A program made the translations under genes and the position numbers. Source: Atherix ibis (Eukaryota; Arthropoda; Insecta; Diptera; Athericidae). Taken from it: a stretch of 64,000 nucleotides of DNA. The notes below the pieces were generated by a model. The model worked only from the letters and a program-made list of their open reading frames with translations, did no database searches and was not told the DNA's origin. Position 1 is the first letter of the stretch. Each line of letters begins with the position of its first letter. This document shows positions 27,816-42,930 of this stretch, piece after piece. The stretch lies in the NCBI GenBank assembly GCA_958298945.1, contig OY282608.1:79966806-80030805 (forward strand). Reading direction: 5' to 3'.

Positions 27816-29998
27816 TCAACCCAACAAACAAACAAACCAACAAACCAACAAACCAACAAACCATAAAACCAACAAACCAACGAACCAACAAACCAGCAAA
27901 CCAACAAACCAACAAACCAACAAACCAACAAACCAACAAACCAAGAAACAAATAACCCAACAAACCAACAAACCAACAAACCGACAAACCAACAAACCAA
28001 AAAACCAATAAACCAACAAACCAACAAACCAACATACCAACAAACCAACAAACCAACAAACCAACAAACCAACAAACCAATAAACCAACAAACCAACATA
28101 ACAACAAACCATCAAACCAACAAACAAACAAACCAACAAACCAACAAACCAACAAACCAACAAACCAACAAACCAACAAACCAACAAACCAACAAACCAA
28201 AAAACCAACAAACCAACAAACCAACAAAGCAACAAACAAACAAACCAACAAACCAAAAAACCAAGAAACCAACAAACCAACAAACCAACAAACCAACAAA
28301 CCAACAAACCAACATACCAACAAACCAACAAACCAACAAACCAACAAACCAACAAACCAATAAACCAACCAAGCCAACAAACCGACAAGCCAACAAACGA
28401 ACAAACGAACAAACCAATAAACCAACAAACCAACAAACCAACAAACGAACAAACCAACAAACCAACAAACCAACAAACCAACAAACCAACAAGATAATAA
28501 GCCAACAATCCAACAAACCAACAAACCAACAAACCAAAAAACCAACAAACCAACGAGCCCACAAACGAACAAACCAACAAACATACAAACCAACAAACTA
28601 ACAAACCAACAAGCCAACAAACCAACAAACCAACAAACAAATAAACCAACAAACCCACAAACCAATAAACTAACAAACCAACAAACCAACATACCAACAA
28701 GCCAACAAGCAAACAAACCAAAAAACAAACAAACGAACTAACGAACAAACCAACAAACCAACAAACCAACAAACCAACAAACCAACAAGCCAACAAACCA
28801 ACAAACCAACAAACCAACAAACCAACAAACCAACAAACAAATAAACCAACAAACCCAAAAACCAATAAACTAACAAACCAACAAACCAACATATCAACAA
28901 ACCAACAAACCAGCAAGCCAACAAACCAACAAACCAACAAACCAACAAACCAACAAACCAATAAACCAACAAACCAACAACCCAACAAACCAACAAACCA
29001 ACAAGCCAGCTAACCAACAAACCAACAGGCCAACAAACCAAAAAACCACAAACCAACAAACCAACAAACCCACAAACCAATAAACTTACAAACCAACAAA
29101 CGAACAAACCATCAAACGAACAAACCAACAAACCAACAAACAAATAAACCAACAAACGAACAAACCAACAAACCAACAAACCAACAAACCAACAAACCAA
29201 CAAACCAACAAACCAACAAACCAACAAACCAACAAACCAACAAACCAACAAACCAACAAGCCAACAAGCCAACAAGCCAACAAACCAACAATCGAACAAA
29301 CCAACAAACCAACAAGCAAACAAGCCAACAAACCGACAAGCCAACAAATGAACGAACAAACAAACCAATAAACCTACAAACCAACAAACCAACAAACGAA
29401 CAAACCAACAAACCAACAAACCAACAAACCAACAAAGCAATAAACCAACAAACCAACAATCCAACAAACCAACAAACCAACAAACCAACAAACCAACAAG
29501 TCAACAAGCCAACAAACCAACAAACCAACAAACGAAATAACCAATAAGCCAACAAGCCAACAAACCGACAAGCCAACAAACGAACAAACGAACAAACCAA
29601 TAAACCAACAAACCAACAAACGAACAAACCAACAAACCAACAAACCAACAAGCCTACAAGCCAACAAGCCAACAAACCAACAAACCAACAAACGAACAAA
29701 CCCACAAACCAATAAACTTACAAACCAACAAACCAATATACCAACAAACGAACAAACCAACAAACCAACAAACCAACAAGCCAGCTAACCAACAAACCAA
29801 CAAGCCAACAAACCAAAAAACCACAAACCAACAAACCAACAAACCCACAAACCAATAAACTTACAAACCAACAAACGAACAAACCATCAAACGAACAAAC
29901 CAACAAACCAACAAACAAATAAACCAACAAACGAACAAACCAACAAACCAACAAACCAACAAACCAAAAAACCAACAAACCAACAAAACAACAAACCA
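27816..29998 (+). repeat. Higher-order unit, 2.2-2.5 kb family, copy 2
   Basis: CCATCAACCC (T at 27,816), CCATAAAACC (T at 27,864), GATAATAAG at 28,493 and CGAACTAACGAAC near 28,734 lie in the same order as in copy 1. It carries an extra CCAATAAACC at about 28,080 and a CCCACAAACG change near 28,558, so the copies have diverged. Confidence 0.82.
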
Positions 29999-31851
29999 TC
30001 AACCCAACAAACAAACAAACCAACAAACGAACAAACCAACAAACCATAAAACCAACAAACCAACGAACCAACAAACCAGCAAACCAACAAACCAACAAAC
30101 CAACAAACCAACAAACCAACAAACCAACAAACCAAGAAACAAATAACCCAACAAACCAACAAACCAACAAACCGACAAACCAACAAACCAAAAAACCAAT
30201 AAACCAACAAACCAACAAACCAACATACCAACAAACCAACAAACCAACAAACCAACAAACCAACAAACCAACAAACCAACAAACCAACATAACAACAAAC
30301 CATCAAACCAACAAACAAACAAACCAACAAACCAACAAACCAACAAACCAACAAACCAACAAACCAACAAACCAACAAACCAACAAACCAAAAAACCAAC
30401 AAACCAACAAACCAACAAAGCAACAAACAAACAAACCAACAAAGCAACAAACAAACAAACCAACAAACCAAAAAACCAAGAAACCAACAAACCAACAAAC
30501 CAACAAACCAACAAACCAACAAACCAACATACCAACAAACCAACAAACCAACAAACCAACAAACCAACAAACCAATAAACCAGCCAAGCCAACAAACCGA
30601 CAAGCCAACAAACGAACAAACGAACAAACCAATAAACCAACAAACCAACAAACCAACAAACGAACAAACCAACAAACCAACAAACCAACAAACCAACAAA
30701 CCAACAAGATAATAAGCCAACAATCCAACAAACCAACAAACCAACAAACCAAAAAACCAACAAACCAACGAGCCAACAAACGAACAAACCAACAAACATA
30801 CAAACCAACAAACTAACAAACCAACAAGCCAACAAACCAACAAACCAACAAACAAATAAACCAACAAACCCACAAACCAATAAACTAACAAACCAACAAA
30901 CCAACATACCAACAAGCCAACAAGCAAACAAACCAAAAAACAAACAAACGAACTAAGGAACAAACCAACAAACTAACAAACCAACAAACCAACAAACCAA
31001 CCAGCCAACAAACCAACAAACCAACAAACCAATAAACCAACAAACCAACAAACAAATAAACCAACAAACCCACAAACCAATAAACTAACAAACCAACAAA
31101 CCAACATATCAACAAACCAACAAACCAGCAAGCCAACAAACCAACAAACCAACAAACCAACAAACCAAAAACCAATAAACCAACAAACCAGCAACCCAAC
31201 AAACCAACAAGCCAGCTAACCAACAAACCAACAAGCCAACAAACCAAAAAACCACAAACCAACAAACCAACAAACCCACAAACCAATAAACTTACAAACC
31301 AACAAACGAACAAACCATCAAACGAACAAACCAACAAACCAACAAACAAATAAACCAACAAACGAACAAACCAACAAACCAACAAACCAACAAACCAACA
31401 AACCAACAAACCAACAAACCAACAAACCAACAAACCAACAAACCAACAAACCAACAAACCAACAAGCCAACAAGCCAACAAGCCAACAAACCAACAATCG
31501 AACAAACCAACAAACCAACAAGCAAACAAGCCAACAAACCGACAAGCCAACAAATGAACGAACAAACAAACCAATAAACCTACAAACCAACAAACCAACA
31601 AACGAACAAACCAACAAACCAACAAACCAACAAACCAACAAAGCAATAAACCAACAAACCAACAATCCAACAAACCAACAAACCAACAAACCAACAAGTC
31701 AACAAGCCAACAAACCAACAAACCAACAAACGAACAAACCAATAAGCCAACAAGCCAACAAACCGACAAGCCAACAAACGAACAAACGAACAAACCAATA
31801 AACCAACAAACCAACAAACGAACAAACCAACAAACCAACAAACCAACAAGC
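29999..31851 (+). repeat. Higher-order unit, 2.2-2.5 kb family, copy 3
   Basis: CCATCAACCC (T at 29,999), CCATAAAACC (T at 30,046) and GATAATAAG at 30,708 continue the series at 2,182-2,215 bases. Near 30,420-30,460 a short AAGCAACAAACAAAC block is doubled in tandem relative to copies 1 and 2. The CGAACTAACGAAC site reads CGAACTAAGGAAC near 30,949. Confidence 0.8.
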
Positions 31852-32271
31852 CTACAAGCCAACAAGCCAACAAACCAACAAACCAACAAACGAACAAACC
31901 AACAAACCATCAAACCAACAAACCAACAAACCAATAAACCAACAAACCAACAAGCCAACAAACCAATACGCCAACAGACCAAAAAACCACAAACCGACAA
32001 ACCAACAAACAAACAAACCAACAAAACAACAAACGAACAAACTAACAATCCAGCAAACCAACAAATCAACATACCAACAAGCCAACAAGCCAACAAGCCA
32101 AAAAACCAACAAACCATCAAACCAACAAACCAACAAACCAACAAGCCAACAAACCAACAAACCAACAAGCCAACAAACCAAAAAACCACAAACCAACAAA
32201 CCAACAAACCCACAAACCAATAAACTTACAAACCAACAAACCAATATACCAACAAACGAACAAACCAACAA
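31852..32271 (+). repeat. Dispersed duplicate, right copy (offset 4,691)
   Basis: Second copy of 27,161-27,580; AATACGCCAACAGACC has its T at 31,967, exactly 4,691 bases on. A related form with AATACGCCAACAAACC occurs at 34,325, and later single or paired copies mark the region beyond 36 kb. Confidence 0.85.
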
Positions 32272-35200
32272 ACCAACAAACCAACAAACCAACAAACAAA
32301 TAAACCAACAAACGAACAAACCAACAAACCAACAAACCAACAAACCAACAAACCAACAAACCAACAAACCCACAAACCAACAAACCAACAAACCAACAAA
32401 CCAACAAGCCAACAAGCCAACAAGCCAACAAACCGACAAGCCAACAAACGAACAAACAAACAAACCAATAAACCAACAAACCAACAAACCAACAAACGAA
32501 CAAACCAACAAACCAACAAACCAACAAACCAACCAAACCAACAAACCAACAAACCAACAAACCAACAAACCAACAAACCAACAAACCAACAAACCAACAA
32601 ACCAAAAAACCAAGAAACCAACAAACCAACAAACCAACAAACCAACAAACCAACAAACCAACAAACCAACATACCAACAAACGAACAAACCAACAAACCA
32701 ACAAACCAACAAACAAATAAACCAACAAACGAACAAACCAACAAACCAACAAACCAACAAACCAACAAACCAACAAACCAACAAACCCACAAACCAACAA
32801 ACCAACAAACCAAAAAACCAACACGCCAACAAGCCAACAAGCCAACAAGCCAACAAACCAACAAACGAACAAACCAACAAACCAACAAACCAACAAGCCA
32901 ACAAGCCAACAAACCGACAAGCCAACAAACGAACAAACAAACAAACCAATAAACCAACAAACCAACAAACCAACAAACGAACAACCCAACAAACCAACAA
33001 ACCAACAAACCAACAAACCAACAAACCAACAAACCAACAAACCAACAAACCAACAAACCAACAAACCAACAAACCAACAAACAAACAAACCAACAAACCA
33101 AAAAACCAAGAAACCAACAAACCAACAAACCAACAAACCAACAAACCAACAAACCAACAAACCAACATACCAACAAACGAACAAACCAACAAACCAACAA
33201 ACCAACAAACCAAGAAACCAACAAGATAATAAGCCAACAATCCAACAAACCAACAAACCAACAAACCAACAAACCAAAAAACCAACAAACCAACAAGCCA
33301 ACAAACGAACAAACCAACAAACATACAAACCAACAAACTAACAAACCAACAAGCCAACAAACCAACAAACCAACAAACAAATAAACCAACAAACCCACAA
33401 ACCAATAAACTAACAAACCAACAAATCAACATACCAACAAACCAACAAACCAGCAAGCCAACAAACCAACAAACCAACAAACCAACAAACCAACAAACCA
33501 ATAAACCAACAAACCAACAACCCAACAAACCAACAAACCAACAAGCCAGCAAACCAACAAACCAACAAGCCAACAAACCAAAAAACCACAAACCAACAAA
33601 CCAACAAACCCACAAACCAATAAACTTACAAACCAACAAACGAACAAACCATCAAACGAACAAACCAACAAACCAACAAACAAATAAACCAACAAACGAA
33701 CAAACCAACAAACCAACAAACCAACAAACCAACAAACCAACAAACCAACAAACCAACAAACCAACAAACCAACAAACCAACAAACCAACAAGCCAACAAG
33801 CCAACAAGCCAACAACCCAACAAACCAACAATCGAACAAACCAACAAACCAACAAACCAACAAGCCAACAAGCCAACAAACCGACAAGCCAACAAATGAA
33901 CAAACAAACAAACCAATAAACCTACAAACCAACAAACCAACAAACGAACAAACCAACAAACCAACAAACCAACAAACCAACAAAGCAATAAACCAACAAA
34001 CCAACAAACCAACAAACCAACAAACCAACAAACCAACAAACCAACAAACCAACAAGTCAACAAGCCAACAAATCAACAAACCAACAAACGAACAAACCAA
34101 TAAGCCAACAAGCCAACAAACCGACAAGCCAACAAACGAACAAACGAACAAACCAATAAACCAACAAACCAACAAACGAACAAACCAACAAACCAACAAA
34201 CCAACAAGCCTACAAGCCAACAAGCCAACAAACCAACAAACCAACAAACGAACAAACCAACAAACCAACAAACCAACAAACCAACAAACCAATAAACCAA
34301 CAAACCAACAAGCCAACAAACCAATACGCCAACAAACCAAAAAACCACAAACCGACAAACCAACAAACAAACAAACCAACAAAACAACAAACGAACAAAC
34401 TAACAATCCAGCAAACCAACAAATCAACAGACCAACAAGCCAACAATCCAACAAGCCAACAAACGAACAAACCATCAAACCAACAACCCAACAAACCAAC
34501 AAACAAATAAACCAACAAACGAACAAACCAACAAACCAACAAACCAACAAACCAACAAACCAACAAACCAACAAACCAACAAACCAACAAACCAACAAAC
34601 CAACAAACCAACAAACCAACAAGCCAACAAACCAACAAGCCAACAAGCCAAGAAACCAACAAACGAACAAACCAACAAACCAACAAACCAACAAGCCAAC
34701 AAGCCAACAAACCGACAAGCCAACAAACGAACAAACAAACAAACCAATAAACCAACAAACCAACAAACCAACAAACGAACAAACCAACAAACCAACAAAC
34801 CAACAAACCAACAAACCAACAAACCAACAAACCAACAAACCAACAAACCAACATACCAACAAACCAACAAACCAACAAACCAACAAACCAATAAACCAAC
34901 CAAGCCAACAAACCGACAAGCCAACAAACGAACAAACGAACAAACCAATAAACCAACAAACCAACAAACCAACAAACGAACAAACCAACAAACCAACAAA
35001 CCAACAAACCAACAAGATAATAAGCCAACAATCCAACAAACCAACAAACCAACAAACCAAAAAACCAACAAACCAACAAGCCAACAAACGAACAAACCAA
35101 CAAACATACAAACCAACAAACTAACAAACCAACAAGCCAACAAACCAACAAACCAACAAACAAATAAACCAACAAACCCACAAACAAATAAACTAACAAA

Positions 35201-38200
35201 CCAACAAACCAACATACCAACAAGCCAACATGCTAACAAACCAAAAAACAAACAAACGAACTAACGAACAAACCAACAAACCAACAAACCAACAAACCAA
35301 CAAACCAACAAGCCAACAAACCAACAAACCAACAAACCAACAAACCAACAAACAAATAAACCAACAAACCCACAAACCAATAAACTAACAAACCAACAAA
35401 CCAACATACCAACAAACCAGCAAGCCAACAAACCAACAAACCAACAAACCAACAAACCAACAAACCAATAAACCAACAAACCAAGAACCCAACAAACCAA
35501 CAAACCAACAAGCCAGCAAACCAACAAACCAACAAGCCAACAAACCAAAAAACCACAAACCAACAAACCAACAAACCCACAAACCAATAAACTTACAAAC
35601 CAACAAACAAACAAGCCAACAAACCAACAAACGAACAAACCAACAAACCAACAAACCAACAAGCCAACAATCCAACAAACCGACAAGCCAACAAACGAAC
35701 AAACAAACAAACCAATAAACCAACAAACCAACAAACCAACAAACGAACAAACCAACAAACCAACAAACCAACAAACCAACAAACCAACAAACCAACAAAC
35801 CAACAAACCAACAAACCAACAAACCAACAAACCAACAAACCAACAAACCAACAAACCAACAAGCCAACAAGCCAACAAGCCAACAAGCCAACAAACCAAC
35901 AAACGAACAAACCAACAAACCAACAAACCAACAAGCCAACAAGCCAACAAACCGACTAGCCAACAAACGAACAAACAAACAAACCAATAAACCAACAAAC
36001 CAACAAACGAACAAACCAACAAACCAACAAACCAACAAACCAATAAACCAACAAACCAACAAACCAACAAACCAACAAACCAACAAGTCAACAAGCCAAC
36101 AAGCCAACAAACCGACAAGCCAACAAACGAACAAACGAACAAACCAATAAACCAACAAACCAACAAACGAACAAACCAACAAACCAACAAACCAACAAGC
36201 CAACAAGCCAACAAGCCAACAAACCAACAAACCAACAAACGAACAAACCAACAAATCAACAAACCAATACGCCAACAAACCAAAAAACCACAAACCGACA
36301 AACCAACAAACAAGCAAACCAACAAAACAACAAACGAACAAACCAACAAGCCAACAAACCAATACGCCAACAAACCAAAAAACCACAAACCGACAAACCA
36401 ACAAACAAACAAACCAACAAAACAACAAACGAACAAACTAACAATCCAGCAAACCAACAAATCAACAAACCAACAAGCCAACAAGCCAACAAGCCAACAA
36501 ACCAACAAACCATCAAACCAACAAACGAACAAACCAACAAGCCAACAAACCAACAAACCAACAAGCCAACAAACCAAAAAACCACAAACCAACAAACCAA
36601 CAAACCCACAAACCAATAAACTTACAAACCAACAAACCAATATACCAACAAACCAACAAACCAACAAGCCAGCAAGCCAACAAACGAACAAACCATCAAA
36701 CCAACAAACCAACAAACCAACAAACAAATAAACCAACAAACGAACAAACCAACAAACCAACAAACCAACAAACCAACAAACCAACAAACCAACAAACCAA
36801 CAAACCAACAAACCAACAAACCAACAAACCAACAAACCAACAAACTAACAAGCCAACAAGCCAACAAGCCAACAAGCCAACAAACCAACAAACCAACAAA
36901 CGAACAAACCAACAAACCAACAAACCAACAAGCCAACAAGCCAACAAACCGACAAGCCAACAAACGAACAAACAAACAAACCAATAAACCAACAAACCAA
37001 CAAACCAACAAACGAACAAACCAACAAACCAACAAACCAACAAACCAACAAACCAACAAACCAACAAACCAACAAACCAACAAACCAACAAACCAACAAA
37101 CCAACAAACCAACAAACCAACAAACCAACAAACCAACAAGCCAACAAGCCAACAATCCAACAAGCCAACAAACCAACAAACGAACAAACCAACAAACCAA
37201 CAAACCAACAAGCCAACAAGCTAACAAACCGACTAGCCAACAAACGAACAAACAAACAAACCAATAAACCAACAAACCAACAAACGAACAAACGAACAAA
37301 CCAACAAACCAACAAACCAACAAACCAACAAACCAATAAACCAACAAACCAACAAACCAACAAACCAACAAACCAACAAACCAACAAGTCAACAAGCCAA
37401 CAAGCCAACAAACCGACAAGCCAACAAACAAGCAAACCAACAAAACAACAAACGAACAAACCAACAATCCAGCAAACCAACAAACCAGCAAACCAACAAG
37501 CCAACAAGCCAACAAGCCAACAAACCAACAAACCAACAAACCAACAAACCAACAAACCAACAAACCAACAAACCAACAAACCAACAAACCAACCAACCAA
37601 CAAGCCAACAAGCCAACAAACCGACAAGCCAACAAACGAACAAACGAACAAACCAATAAACCAACAAACCAACAAACGAACAAAACAACAAACCAAGAAA
37701 CCAACAAACCAACAAACCAACAAGCCAACAAACCAACAAACCAACAAACCAACAAACCAACAAACAAATAAACCAACAAACCCACAAACCAATAAACTAA
37801 CAAACCAACAAACCAACATACCAACAAACCAACAAACCAACAAGCCAACAAACCAACAAACCAACAAACCAACAAACGAACAAACCAACAAGCCAACCAA
37901 CCAACAAGCCAACAAGCCAACAAGCCAACAAACCAAAAAACAAACAAACGAACTAACGAACAAACGAACAAACCAACAAACCAACAAACCAACAAACCAA
38001 CAAACCAATAAACCAACAAACCAACAAACCAACAAACCAACAAACCAACAAGTCAACAAGCCAACAAACCAACAAACCAACAAACGAACAAACCAATAAG
38101 CCAACAAGCCAACAAACCGACAAGCCAACAAACAAACAAACGAACAAACCAATAAACCAACAAACAAACAAACGAACAAACCAACAAACCAACAAACCAA

Positions 38201-38299
38201 CAAACCAACAAACCAATAAACCAACAAACCAACAAACCAACAAACCAACAAACCAACAAGCCAAAAAACAAACAAACGAACTAACGAACAAACCAACAA
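32272..38299 (+). repeat. Region 4: mosaic of higher-order modules
   Basis: Octamer repeat very rich in AAGCC and in a CCGACAAGCC, CGAAC, CAAACAAAC, CCAATAAACC string (CCGAC near 32,434, 32,915, 34,713 and 35,681, the first two 481 bases apart). GATAATAAG landmarks lie at 33,225 and 35,016, the last of this form. CGAACTAACGAAC sites lie near 35,257, 37,948 and 38,279. I could not define a single unit length. No gene. Confidence 0.7.
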
Positions 38300-39990
38300 A
38301 CCAACAAACCAACAAACCAATAAATCAACAAACAAACAAACCAACAAACCAACAAACTAACAAACTAACAAACCAACAAACCAACAAACCAACAAACCAA
38401 CAAACCAACAAACCAACAAACCAACAAACCAACAAACCACCAAACCAACAAACCAACAAACCAACAAACCAACAAACCAACCAACCAACAAGCCAACAAG
38501 CCAACAAACCGACAAGCCAACAAACGAAAAAAAGAACAAACCAATAAACCAACAAACCAACAAACGAACAAACCAACAAACCAACAAACCAACAAACCAA
38601 CAAACCAATAACCAACAAACCACAAACCGACAAACCGACAAACCGACAAACCAACAAACCAACAAACCAACAAACCAAAAAACAAACAAACGAACTAACG
38701 AACAAACCAACAAACCAACAAACCAACAAACCAAAAAATCAACAAACAAACAAACCAACAAACCAACAAACTAACAAACCAACAAACCAACAATCCAACA
38801 AACCAACAAACCAACAAACCAACAAACCACCAAACCACCAAACCAACAAACCAACAAACCAACCAACCAACAAGCCAACAAGCCAACAAAACGACAAGCC
38901 AACAAACGAACAAACGAACAAACCAATAAACCAACAAACCAACAAACGAACAAACCAACAAACCAACAAACCTACAAACGAACACACCAATAAACCAACA
39001 AACCAACAAACCAACAAACCAACAAACCAACAAGCCAACAAGCCAACAAGCCAACAACCCAACAAACCAACAAACCAACAAACCAACAAGCCAACAAACC
39101 AATACGCCAACAAACGAACAAACGAACAAACCAACAAACCAACAAACCAAAAAGCCAACAAACCAACAAACCAACAAACCAACAAGCCAACAAACCAATA
39201 CGCCAACAAACCAACAAACCAACAAGCGAACAAGCCAACAAACCGACAAGCCATCAAACGAACAAACGAACAAACCAATAAACCAACAAACCAACAAACG
39301 TACAAACCAACAAACCAACAAACCAACAAGCCAACAAGCCAACAAGCCAACAAACCAACAAACCAACAAACCAACAAACGAACAAACCAAAAACCAACAA
39401 ACCAACAAACCAACAAACCAATAAACCAACAAACCAACAAACCAACAAACCAACAAACCAACAAGCCAACAAACCAACAAACCAACAAGCCAACAAACCA
39501 AAAAACCACAAACCAACAAACCAAAAAACCCACAAACCAATAAACTTACAAACCAACAAACCAACATACCAACAAACAAACAAACCAACAAGCCAACAAG
39601 CCAAAAAGCCAACAAACCAACAAACCAACAAACCAACAAACCAACAAACCAACAAACCAAGAAACCAACAAACCAATAAACCAACAAACCAACAAACCTA
39701 CAAACCAACAAACCAACAAGCCAACAAACCAATACACCAACAAGCCCACAAACCAACAAACCAACAACCCAACAAACCAAAAAACCACAAACCAACAAAC
39801 CAACAAACCCACAAACCAATAAACTTACAAACCAACAAACCAACAAACCAACAAACAAATAAACCAACAAACCCACAAACCAATAAACTAACAAACCAAC
39901 AAACCAACAAACCAACAAGCCAACAAGCCAACAAACCAATACGCCAACAAACGAACAAACGAAAAAACCAACACACCAACAAACCAACAA
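38300..39990 (+). repeat. First outlying copy of the 2 kb (H3) family
   Basis: It contains CCAAAAAATCAAC near 38,731, CCACCAAACCACC near 38,830, paired AATACGCC sites near 39,101 and 39,197, and CCGACAAGCCATC (T at 39,254). The same order appears about 8.07 kb downstream (T at 47,329) and twice more after that. Confidence 0.75.
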
Positions 39991-40129
39991 GCCAACAAAC
40001 CATCAACCCAACAAGCCAACAAACCAAAAAACCACAAACCAACAAACAAACAAAATAACAAAACAACAAACGAACAAACCAACAATCCAGCAAACCAACA
40101 AACCAACAAACCAACAAGCCAACAAGCCA

Positions 40130-42930
40130 ACAAGCCTACAAACCAACAAACCAACAAACCAACAAACCAACAAACCAACAAACCAACAAACCAACAAACC
40201 AACAAACCAACAAACCAACAAACCAACAAACCAACAAACCAACAAACCAACAAACCAACAAACCAACAAACCAACAAACCAACAAACCAACAAACCAATA
40301 AACCAACAAACCAACAAACCAACCAACCAACAAGCCAACAAGCCAACAAACCGACAAGCCAACAAACGAACAAACGAACAAACCAATAAACCAACAAACC
40401 AACAAACCAACAAACGAACAAACCAACAAACCAACAAACCAACAAACCAACAAACCAACAAACCAACAAACCAACAAACCAACAAACCAACAAACCAACA
40501 AGATACCAAGCCAACAAACCAACAGACCAACAAACCAACAAACCAAAAGACCAACAAACCAACAAGCCAACAAACGAACAAACCAACAAACACACAAACC
40601 AACAAACCAACAAACCAACAAGCCAACAAGCCAACAAACCAAAAAACAACAAACCAACAAACCAACAAACCAACAAACCAACAAACCAACAAACCAACAA
40701 ACCAACAAACCAACAAACCAACAAACCAACAAACCAACAAACCAACAAACCAATAAACCAATAAACCAACAAACCAACAAACCAACAAACCAACAAACCA
40801 ACAAACCAACAAACCAACAAACCAACAAACCAACAAACCCACAAACCAATAAACTTACAAACCAACAAACCAACATACCAACAAACCGTCAAACCAACAA
40901 GCCAACAAGCCAACAAGCCTACAAACCAACAAACCAACAAACCAACAAACCAACAAACCAACAAACCAACAAACCAACAAACCAACAAACCAATAAACCA
41001 ACAAACCAACAAACCAATAAACCAACAAACCAACAAACCAACAAACCAACAAACCAACAAACCAACAAACCAACAAACCAACAAACCAACAAACCAACAA
41101 ACCAACAAACCAACAAACCAACAAACCAATAAACCAACAAACCAACAAACCAATAAACCAACAAACCAACAAACCAACCAACCAACAAGCCAACTAGCCA
41201 ACAAACCGACAAGCCAACAAACGAACAAACGAACAAACCAATAAACCAACAAACCAACAAACCAACAAACCAACAAACCAATAAACCAACAAACCAACAA
41301 ACCAACAAACCAACAAACCAATAAACCAACAAACCAACAAACCAACAAGATAACAAGCCAACAAATCAACAAGCCAACAAACCAACAAACCCACAAACCA
41401 ACAAACCAAAAAACCACAAACCAACAAACCAACAAACCCATAAACCAATAAACTTACAAACGAACAAACCAACATACCAACAAACCAACAAACCAACAAG
41501 CCAACAAGCCAACAAACGAACAAACCATCAAACCAACAAACCAACAAACAAATAAACCAATAATCGAACAAACCAACAAACCAACAAGCCAACAAACCAA
41601 CAAACCAACAAGCCAACAAACCAATACGCCAACAAACCAACAAACCAACATACCAACAAGCCAACAAGCCAACAAGCCAACAAACCGACAAGCCAACAAA
41701 CGAACAAATGAACAAACCAATAAACCAACAAACCAACAAACGAACAAACCAACAAACCAACAAACCAACAAGCCAACAAGCCAACAAGCCAACAAACCAA
41801 CAAACCAACAAACGAACAAACCAACAAACCAACAAACCAACAAACCAACAAACCAACAAGCCAACAAATCAACAAACCAACAAGCCAACAAACCAAAAAA
41901 CCACAAACCAACAAACCAACAAACCCACAAACCAATAAACTTACAAACCAACAAACCAACATACCAACAAACCGTCAAACCAACAAGCCAACAAGCCAAC
42001 AAGCCTACAAACCAACAAACCAACAAACCAACAAACCAACAAACCAACAAACCAACAAACCAACAAACCAACAAACCAACAAACCAATAAACCAACAAAC
42101 CAACAAACCAACAAACCAACAAACCAACAAACCAACAAACCAACAAACCAACAAACCAACAAACCAACAAACCAACAAACCAACAAACCAACAAACCAAC
42201 AAACCAACAAACCAATAAACCAACAAACCAACAAACCAACCAACCAACAAGCCAACAAGCCAACAAACCGACAAGCCAACAAACGAACAAACGAACAAAC
42301 CAATAAACCAACAAACCAACAAACCAACAAACGAACAAACCAACAAACCAACAAACCAACAAACCAACAAACCAACAAACCAACAAACCAACAAACCAAC
42401 AAACCAACAAACCAACAAACCAACAAGATACCAAGCCAACAAACCAACAGACCAACAAACCAACAAACCAAAAGACCAACAAACCAACAAGCCAACAAAC
42501 GAACAAACCAACAAACACACAAACCAACAAACCAACAAACCAACAAGCCAACAAGCCAACAAACCAAAAAACAACAAACCAACAAACCAACAAACCAACA
42601 AACCAACAAACCAACAAACCAACAAACCAACAAACCAACAAACCAACAAACCAACAAACCAATAAACCAACAAACCAACAAACCAACAAACCAACAAACC
42701 AACAAACCAACAAACCAACAAGCCAACAAACCAACAAACCAACAAGCCAACAAACCAACAAACCAACAAACCAACAAACGAACAAACCAACAAACCAACA
42801 AACCAACAAGCCAACAAGCCAACAAACCGACAAGCCTACAAACGAACAAACGAACAAACCAATAAACCAACAAACCAACAAACGAACAAACCAATAAACC
42901 AACAAACCAACAAACCAACAAACCAACAAA
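40130..42930 (+). repeat. 1,925-bp duplication with the GATACCAAG landmark
   Basis: GATACCAAG (G at 40,502 and 42,427), followed by CAGACC, CCAAAAGACC and CAAACACACAAACC (40,588 and 42,513), recurs at exactly 1,925 bases. Between the copies lie the CCGTC landmark (G at 40,888, repeated at 41,974) and a GATAACAAG site at 41,349. Perfect octamer runs of about 150 bases lie at 40,141-40,288. Confidence 0.82.
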
